From: Eubacterium sp.
Lineage (GTDB): Bacteria > Bacillota > Clostridia > Lachnospirales > Lachnospiraceae
Assembly: GCA_020844525.1 (NCBI GenBank)
Contig: JAJGAH010000184.1
Location: 1-5,665, forward strand
Reading direction: 5' to 3'
Length of the DNA: 5,665 bases
Shown here: positions 1-4,115 of the stretch, in pieces
Position numbering within the stretch: position 1 is the stretch's first letter
Layout of the letters: every line of letters begins with the position of its first letter
Position numbers and translations under genes: made by a program
The notes under the pieces: model-generated
What the model was told of the DNA's origin: nothing
The model's input: only the letters and a program-made list of their open reading frames with translations
Databases searched by the model: none

Positions 1-497
1 TTCAGTTCGAAGACAACAGACCGCGAGATCAGCGCGGAATTCACCTCAAAATACGGATTCTCTGTCGTGGCGCCGATCAGAATCACAGTCCCGTCCTCTA
101 CAAATGGAAGCAGATAATCCTGCTGTCCCTTGTTGAATCGGTGGATCTCATCGATGAAGAGGATGGTTTTCCTGCCATACATGCCCCGCCGGTCCTGCGC
201 CGCCTTTACAGCTGTCTCCATATCCTTCTTCCCCGAGGTTGTCGCATTCAGCCGGACAAATTCCGCACTCGTCGTATTGGCGATGACATGTGCCAGTGTT
301 GTCTTTCCTGTTCCCGGAGGGCCATAGAAAATCACGGAGCGCAGCTTGTCCGCCTTGATCGCACGATAGAGCAGCTTGCCCTTCCCGATGATATGCTCCT
401 GCCCCACGACCTCCTCAAGCGTAGTGGGCCGCATCCGGGAGGCCAGAGGCGATTCCGTTTCCATATCCTTTTCCTTCATATATTCAAACAAGTCCAT
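1..497 (-). CDS. rarA: Replication-associated recombination protein A (RarA/MgsA), N-terminal part, cut by window edge
   Basis: AAA+ ATPase of the RarA/MgsA/WRNIP1 family, which acts in the cytoplasm at stalled or gapped replication forks. The window holds 165 complete codons plus two bases; full-length members are about 420-440 residues, so the rest of the helical lid and the C-terminal tetramerisation region lie beyond base 1. Visible motifs are the family-typical PLASRMRPTTLEEVVGQEH (residues 17-35), Walker A GPPGTGKT (59-66), Walker B ILFIDE followed by IHRFNK (112-123), sensor 1 GATTENP (142-148), and ISR with the likely arginine finger R159. The RMRP-VGQEH start and the ENP sensor separate it from RuvB and clamp-loader subunits. 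The ATG at 495-497 is preceded by AGGAGG (504-509) with 6 nt spacing, so the start is well supported. It lies 98 nt behind the DUF2298 gene on the same strand. I see no convincing promoter in the gap, so cotranscription is possible. Confidence 0.96.
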   Translation of the reverse strand, partial: MDLFEYMKEKDMETESPLASRMRPTTLEEVVGQEHIIGKGKLLYRAIKADKLRSVIFYGPPGTGKTTLAHVIANTTSAEFVRLNATTSGKKDMETAVKAAQDRRGMYGRKTILFIDEIHRFNKGQQDYLLPFVEDGTVILIGATTENPYFEVNSALISRSVVFEL

Positions 498-503
498 TTC
501 AGC

Positions 504-509
504 CTCCTC
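504..509 (-). promoter_or_regulatory. Ribosome binding site of rarA
   Basis: Reads AGGAGG on the minus strand, six bases before the ATG at 495-497. It is a full match to the anti-Shine-Dalgarno core and fixes the rarA start at 497. Confidence 0.85.
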
Positions 510-587
510 TTCAGGTGTACATATATTCCGTATCAATACTGAAACGTAACAATCCGATAACACCCTCAACTGCATCCATACACCGCT

Positions 588-615
588 CAGACCGGTTATC
601 TCTGCTGCCGGTCTG
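588..615 (-). repeat. Inverted repeat straddling the DUF2298 stop codon
   Basis: Perfect 8-bp arms (CAGACCGG and CCGGTCTG) enclose a 12-nt loop that contains the TAA stop codon (596-598). In the mRNA this would fold into a hairpin at the very end of the DUF2298 reading frame. No T-tract follows on the minus strand (next bases AGCGGTGT), so it does not qualify as an intrinsic terminator. It could be a 3' stability or pausing structure, or chance. Confidence 0.35.
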
Positions 616-2941
616 TCTGCAGAATAAACGTCGTACCGCTGCTGTATACCACATCACCAAGACTCTGCAGCCCCTGTGTGTTCAGATTTTTATATTTGGC
701 GTATTCTTCACTGCCGACAAAAATGTAGTCAATCTGATATTTTTCAATCAGAGCCTGCACCAGAGTCTCGTCCTGGGAGGTATAGATGGTCTCGATATCC
801 GCCGCGCGCTTGTTCAGCTCAGCGGTATCCCCTCTCCAGAGCCACTCGTGCACATACCACCCGAGCACAGTGGGAAGGCCGGTCATTGCCGATACCCTTC
901 CTGCCGTACTGTAGCTGTCCCCGTTTACCTCGAGCACGACCTTCTGCCCCTCTGCATGTTTATTCAGCCACTCTATGGCAGATGCATCGGCAGAATAATC
1001 ACTTTCCAGAAATGCCGTCGCATCCAGTCCCTGATAGCCACTCCTGTCAAAAATATTGCCCAGATACTGAGAAACAGCTGTCGGGAAATATCCCAGGGTC
1101 AAGACCAGAGCTGCCAGCAGTACGATGCCGATGGAGCGCACCATCTTCCTGGCAGACGCGACTGCGCAGGTAATCGCATAGGCCAGCATGATCCCGAATA
1201 AAATGAAGGCCTGATAGGTCAGCTTAAACATCGTATTTGCGCGCGGGTATCCGCTGGAAGCGTAGATATCCTTTACATATACAATCTCCGGTATCAGCAC
1301 GAGTCCCAATGCACACAGTCCCAGGACGAGGACAAAGCCATCCGTACGCAAAGCTGTCCGGACAGAGCCTGAGCAGCTGCTCTTCCTGTGCCGGCGCTGA
1401 AAATTCCAGATGGTATGCAGGAGCAGCATCAGAAAAACTGCAACGGGGAATCCCCACAGAATCAGAAGCTGATACAGAGGCGTATGCGTCTGACAGAAGG
1501 CAACACCGCTCACGGGAGAGACAAACTGCAGACGGAAAGGCAGGGCAAAAAAAAGTGACACTGCCGTCAGCTCCAGAATCCTGAGCACCGCTGATGCGAT
1601 TCCCGCCTTCCATTCTGCTCCGAAATGGTAAATTGTGCCATATACCACGCAGAACAGACAGACTGTAAAGTAAATGACGCTGTCCCAGAAGTTTGTCCAC
1701 TGGAACATCCCGACCAGCGCCGCCACTGCGAGGAACCGCGGATCCAGCAGACAGTACCGCAGAAACGCATGCAAGGCCGGAACCTTTTCCGCTTTCATCC
1801 CCTCTGCACTGTATCCTCTTCTCCGAAGGCCCTGCACCTGCGCATACAGCAGGGCAACAGCCAGAAGGACAAACATGATATTGCATACATGGGCGTGGAC
1901 ATCCCCCAGCACAAAAGAATAGGACGGAAATTCGTGGATCGTCCGGTCAGCGGTATTCACCGGATTATATCCGATATATCTGGTGGAATCCGCAAACCAG
2001 TAGTATCCCCGGTCATCCGGCATGGAAAGATGCAGTGCTTTTCCAAAAATTCCGTACAGCACATAATGTCCGTTTCCGGCAAGGGAAACCGCCGCGCCCC
2101 CGAGCAGACCACCGGCCGCAGCCCAGCGTCCCGGGTGATTACGCTCTTGCAATCTGTCCCGAACCATCTGATATACAATGGAAAACGGAAGAACAAAACC
2201 AAAGGCCGACAGCATCGCGCGATAGACGTTATAGGCGTACTGCATCTTTACCTGTGCCATCTTCGCCAGATAGACCCCGAAAAACTGTCCGCCATAGTAG
2301 TAGTTGATCGGATCCGTCCCGTGCCAGATGTCCATCGCCGGTAATGAAGTGCTCCGATACATGGCAGCCATAAAGCCGTAATCCATGAATTTTTCCGTTC
2401 CGCTCGCCTGCGGACGGAAACCGATACAGTATGCCCATAAGAGGAAAAAGCCGAAAAACAGTATCTCCTCTGCAAGCAGGAGCTGAACATTGCATGCACA
2501 ATATGGATGGTATTTTCTTTTTCTCCATCTGCGCCACAGCAGAACCTGGCACAGAAGGATGCCCGCCAGCGTGACCACAGCTGACCACCGTCCGGTGAAG
2601 GGGAGGATGCCTGCGCATCCGAGCACCCATACCGCATATCCACCAGCCGCAATACCGATTACCTTGGAAAACAGCCAGCCTCCATCCCGGAAGTCCGGCA
2701 TGAGAAACGATGCCAGCGGATAAAAACCGGCTCCCAGAATAAGAATCAGCAGGTACCAGCGGATAAAAGGGAAAAAACTTTCCCCCAGCAGCAGGCAGGC
2801 CGCCGCAAGCAGCAGAAAAAACACTGCAGGCAGCCCAATGCCTGTATGCTGAAAAGTCTGTTTCCCTGTATTTTGCGCAGGCTGATTTTCTTTATTCTGT
2901 GCAGAATTCTGCACAGATAATTTTCCTGGTACGATGTGCAA
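596..2941 (-). CDS. DUF2298 ('YYY' family) polytopic membrane protein, probable GT-C-like glycosyltransferase
   Basis: Integral membrane protein of 781 residues from the chosen TTG start (799 from the ATG at 2995; residue numbers here use the ATG). After a short Q/N-rich cytoplasmic tail there are about a dozen hydrophobic segments, roughly 54-72, 78-99, 111-131, 137-153, 171-194, 258-278, 290-307, 372-387, 419-452 (two), 466-487, 506-528, 553-573, 590-614 and 619-640. A soluble C-terminal part follows (about 640-799). Family landmarks are GTEKFMDYGFM (199-209, acidic E201 and D205) in the first long loop, the name-giving DPINYYYGGQF (228-238), and IHEFPSYSFVLGDVHAHV (353-370). The C-terminal part has GLPTVLGWYVHEWLWRG (706-722) and KYQIDYIFVGSEEY (752-765). 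Family members resemble the GT-C fold (lipid-linked sugar transfer at the outer membrane face). That role is inference, and no substrate is known to me. It has its own upstream promoter and a 22-bp palindrome inside its early codons. Confidence 0.88.
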   Translation of the reverse strand: MHIVPGKLSVQNSAQNKENQPAQNTGKQTFQHTGIGLPAVFFLLLAAACLLLGESFFPFIRWYLLILILGAGFYPLASFLMPDFRDGGWLFSKVIGIAAGGYAVWVLGCAGILPFTGRWSAVVTLAGILLCQVLLWRRWRKRKYHPYCACNVQLLLAEEILFFGFFLLWAYCIGFRPQASGTEKFMDYGFMAAMYRSTSLPAMDIWHGTDPINYYYGGQFFGVYLAKMAQVKMQYAYNVYRAMLSAFGFVLPFSIVYQMVRDRLQERNHPGRWAAAGGLLGGAAVSLAGNGHYVLYGIFGKALHLSMPDDRGYYWFADSTRYIGYNPVNTADRTIHEFPSYSFVLGDVHAHVCNIMFVLLAVALLYAQVQGLRRRGYSAEGMKAEKVPALHAFLRYCLLDPRFLAVAALVGMFQWTNFWDSVIYFTVCLFCVVYGTIYHFGAEWKAGIASAVLRILELTAVSLFFALPFRLQFVSPVSGVAFCQTHTPLYQLLILWGFPVAVFLMLLLHTIWNFQRRHRKSSCSGSVRTALRTDGFVLVLGLCALGLVLIPEIVYVKDIYASSGYPRANTMFKLTYQAFILFGIMLAYAITCAVASARKMVRSIGIVLLAALVLTLGYFPTAVSQYLGNIFDRSGYQGLDATAFLESDYSADASAIEWLNKHAEGQKVVLEVNGDSYSTAGRVSAMTGLPTVLGWYVHEWLWRGDTAELNKRAADIETIYTSQDETLVQALIEKYQIDYIFVGSEEYAKYKNLNTQGLQSLGDVVYSSGTTFILQTDRQQR
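2896..2917. repeat. Perfect 22-bp palindrome inside the 5' coding region of the DUF2298 gene
   Basis: Fully self-complementary 22-bp sequence centred between 2906 and 2907, with core TGTGCAGAATTCTGCACA. It covers codons 9-15 and the first base of codon 16 counted from the TTG start. As DNA it could be a dimeric repressor or activator operator about 85-105 bp downstream of the predicted transcription start. As RNA it forms a 9-bp stem with an AAUU loop just beyond the footprint of an initiating ribosome. Which of these applies, if either, cannot be told from sequence. Confidence 0.6.
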
Positions 2942-2948
2942 TGAAATG

Positions 2949-2955
2949 CTCCTTT
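2949..2955 (-). promoter_or_regulatory. Ribosome binding site that decides the TTG start of the DUF2298 gene
   Basis: Reads AAAGGAG on the minus strand and lies 7 nt before the in-frame TTG at 2939-2941. The in-frame ATG at 2993-2995 has no Shine-Dalgarno sequence, sits beside a hairpin loop, and would lie only about six bases from the predicted transcription start. The TTG is therefore the better start. Confidence 0.75.
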
Positions 2956-2964
2956 TTTTGCGAT

Positions 2965-3003
2965 AAATAACGAAACCGCCCGGATGCAAAAACATCCGAA
3001 CGG
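2965..3003 (-). terminator. Terminator-like hairpin in the DUF2298 leader
   Basis: On the minus strand CCGTTCGGATG pairs with CATCCGGGCGG: 11 bp including two G-U pairs, with a 6-nt loop TTTTTG. The stem is followed by TTTCGTTATTT, eight T in eleven bases. On the plus strand the two wobble pairs become C-A mismatches, which favours minus-strand RNA. It could end read-through from the ABC-F/nucleotidyltransferase operon. It also sits at the predicted 5' end of the DUF2298 transcript, where it could attenuate transcription or protect the 5' end. Confidence 0.55.
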
Positions 3004-3007
3004 TTCT

Positions 3008-3036
3008 ATTGTATCCTCAACATCTGCCGATTACAA
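3008..3036 (-). promoter_or_regulatory. Sigma-A-type promoter of the DUF2298 gene
   Basis: On the minus strand -35 TTGTAA (3031-3036) and -10 TACAAT (3008-3013) are separated by exactly 17 bp. The -10 matches the consensus at five of six positions and the -35 at four of six. Transcription should start near 3001, giving a leader of about 60 nt to the TTG start codon. The spacing and the placement in the intergenic gap support it; it was found by eye only. Confidence 0.6.
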
Positions 3037-3037
3037 T
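3009..3037 (+). promoter_or_regulatory. Possible divergent plus-strand promoter, mirror of the DUF2298 promoter
   Basis: The same DNA read on the plus strand gives TTGTAT (3009-3014), a 17-bp spacer and TACAAT (3032-3037), because ATTGTA at 3008-3013 and TACAAT at 3032-3037 form a dyad. Its transcript would start near 3044 and meet a hairpin with a T-tract within about 50 nt. No plus-strand gene is present, so any product would be a short RNA or spurious divergent transcription. Confidence 0.3.
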
Positions 3038-3055
3038 TTTCTTTTTGTGATACCT

Positions 3056-3092
3056 CCACCGGACGAACGTCAGTGACGTCGGCCGGGGTTTT
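3056..3092 (+). terminator. Long imperfect hairpin with plus-strand T-tract
   Basis: The stem runs 3056-3071 against 3075-3088 with an AGT loop. The inner arms ACGTC/GACGT are perfect, the outer CCGG/CCGG arms pair, and there are two bulged A and one A-G mismatch, about thirteen pairs in all. TTTT (3089-3092) follows on the plus strand, as in a weak intrinsic terminator. On the minus strand no T-tract follows, so it would be a poor terminator for the nucleotidyltransferase transcript, though it could still act as a processing or stability structure there. It could also be a copy of a dispersed intergenic repeat. Confidence 0.4.
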
Positions 3093-3107
3093 CCAGCCTC
3101 ACATTTA

Positions 3108-3151
3108 CCGGGCCCGGCGGTGCCGGATACTGCAGCGATGATTTAATCCGG
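3108..3151. repeat. GC-rich palindromes just behind the nucleotidyltransferase gene
   Basis: This holds a perfect 10-bp palindrome CCGGGCCCGG (3108-3117) and, beside it, an inverted repeat CCGGAT (3123-3128) / ATCCGG (3146-3151) with a 17-nt loop. The tetramer CCGG occurs seven times between 2980 and 3151. The position 15-58 bases past the nucleotidyltransferase stop codon suggests a 3' structure of the ABC-F/nucleotidyltransferase transcript. No T-tract follows on the minus strand. Confidence 0.35.
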
Positions 3152-3165
3152 TTTACGCGAAAAAA

Positions 3166-4098
3166 TCAGTCAAGCAGCTCCGGCGGGTAGATACCCCGAT
3201 CCGTCATGCTCTTGAGGGCCGCCTCTACAACCGGCTTGTCCTCCTTGTAGGTGACGCCATACCACTTATCCGGGGTTGTCATGACCTTCACTACAGCCTT
3301 GTCCTCTTTCAGCAGCTCTTCCACAACAGAGGGCAGGAAGTATTCGCCCTTCAATGGATTTTCCTTCATTGTCCTGTCAAGAAACGCCGGAAATCTGGAC
3401 AGAAGCTCCTGCATAATGCTGTAATTAAAGCCCCACATATTCATGGATACAACCGTGTCATCGGAAAGATGCGTCCAGGTTTTTCCATCATCCTCTGTGT
3501 ATACGATCCCGTCCGGATGCTTTTCGATGTGGGTACGCTCCTGGATCCCGACCAGCTCGTCCTGCCCGTTCACCTCACAGATGCCACGGGACACGTAGCC
3601 GTTTTCTGTCACCGTGTTCTTCAGGCGGTAACCCACCATCGCGTAACGGTACTTCTTGTCATCGGCATTCTTGGCCAGGTACTGGTACATCTTCACGAAT
3701 GCATCTCTTCCATAGTAATCATCCGCATTGATGACGGCAAATGGAGACCCGTTTACCGCAAAAAAGCAGGACAGCACCGCATGTCCAGTGCCCCAGGGCT
3801 TTACTCTTCCCTCCGGGACCTGATATCCTGCCGGAAGATCGTTCAGCCTCTGAAACGCATAGGAAACCTTCACATTCTTGCTGATCCGGTCGCCGATCCG
3901 CTCCTTGAAAATCTGCTTGTTCTCCTCCTTGATGACAAAAATCACCTCGCGGAATCCGGCCTGTACCGCGTCATAAATGGAATAATCAATAATCAGATGT
4001 CCTCTGTCATCCATCGGGTCCATCTGTTTTAATCCGCCATATCTGCTTCCCATGCCCGCTGCCATGATGACAAGGACCGGGTGATTGTTATTTTCCAT
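3166..4098 (-). CDS. Sugar-phosphate nucleotidyltransferase family protein (NTP_transferase fold)
   Basis: Cytoplasmic 310-residue enzyme of the GT-A-like nucleotidyltransferase superfamily (GalU, RmlA, MurU, LicC relatives), which joins a nucleoside triphosphate to a sugar- or alcohol-phosphate and releases pyrophosphate. The signature loop is AAGMGSRYGGLKQ (13-25). The usual P-K pair of GalU/RmlA is replaced by L-K-Q, as I recall for a separate branch found in Bacteroides and Lachnospiraceae. KPWGTGHAVL (100-109) resembles the GT-A-A nucleotide-recognition motif. NADDYYG (124-130) carries the metal-binding aspartates, and ENGYVSRG (165-172), VSMNMWGF (217-224) and KWYGVTYKEDKP (278-289) complete the conserved core. 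The protein looks intact. The ATG at 4096-4098 follows AGAGG (4106-4110) with 7 nt spacing and lies 17 nt after the ABC-F stop, so the two are cotranscribed. Substrate and nucleotide cannot be told; no kinase partner gene is in the window. Confidence 0.9.
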   Translation of the reverse strand: MENNNHPVLVIMAAGMGSRYGGLKQMDPMDDRGHLIIDYSIYDAVQAGFREVIFVIKEENKQIFKERIGDRISKNVKVSYAFQRLNDLPAGYQVPEGRVKPWGTGHAVLSCFFAVNGSPFAVINADDYYGRDAFVKMYQYLAKNADDKKYRYAMVGYRLKNTVTENGYVSRGICEVNGQDELVGIQERTHIEKHPDGIVYTEDDGKTWTHLSDDTVVSMNMWGFNYSIMQELLSRFPAFLDRTMKENPLKGEYFLPSVVEELLKEDKAVVKVMTTPDKWYGVTYKEDKPVVEAALKSMTDRGIYPPELLD

Positions 4099-4105
4099 TT
4101 CGCTA

Positions 4106-4110
4106 CCTCT
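4106..4110 (-). promoter_or_regulatory. Ribosome binding site of the nucleotidyltransferase gene
   Basis: Reads AGAGG (within AAAGAGGTAG) on the minus strand, seven bases before the ATG and inside the 17-nt gap after the ABC-F stop codon. This supports translation from a shared transcript. Confidence 0.7.
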
Positions 4111-4115
4111 TTATA

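Noticed and set aside
141..542. Plus-strand open frame of 133 aa at the left end
   Set aside because: It is antisense to rarA, whose Walker A, Walker B and sensor motifs are all on the minus strand.
498..595. A promoter for rarA in the 98-nt gap
   Set aside because: TTGTTA is present on the minus strand, but no acceptable -10 lies 16-18 bp downstream (best is GAATAT), so I do not call it.
515..2344. Plus-strand open frames of 228 aa (515-1201) and 239 aa (1625-2344)
   Set aside because: They are antisense to the DUF2298 gene, have no ribosome binding site or family motifs, and have low-complexity Arg/Pro/Ser-rich composition. They arise from the GC content of the real gene.
1224..2652. Minus-strand open frames at 1224-1886, 2229-2630 and 2248-2652
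   Set aside because: They lie out of frame inside the DUF2298 gene, whose own frame shows continuous membrane segments and family motifs across the interval.
2942..3165. A known riboswitch or T-box in the DUF2298 leader
   Set aside because: The predicted leader is only about 60 nt with one hairpin, and I recognise no aptamer or T-box sequence, even when the whole gap is read as RNA.
3469..4032. Plus-strand open frame of 187 aa
   Set aside because: It is a shadow of the nucleotidyltransferase gene, without a ribosome binding site or recognisable domain.
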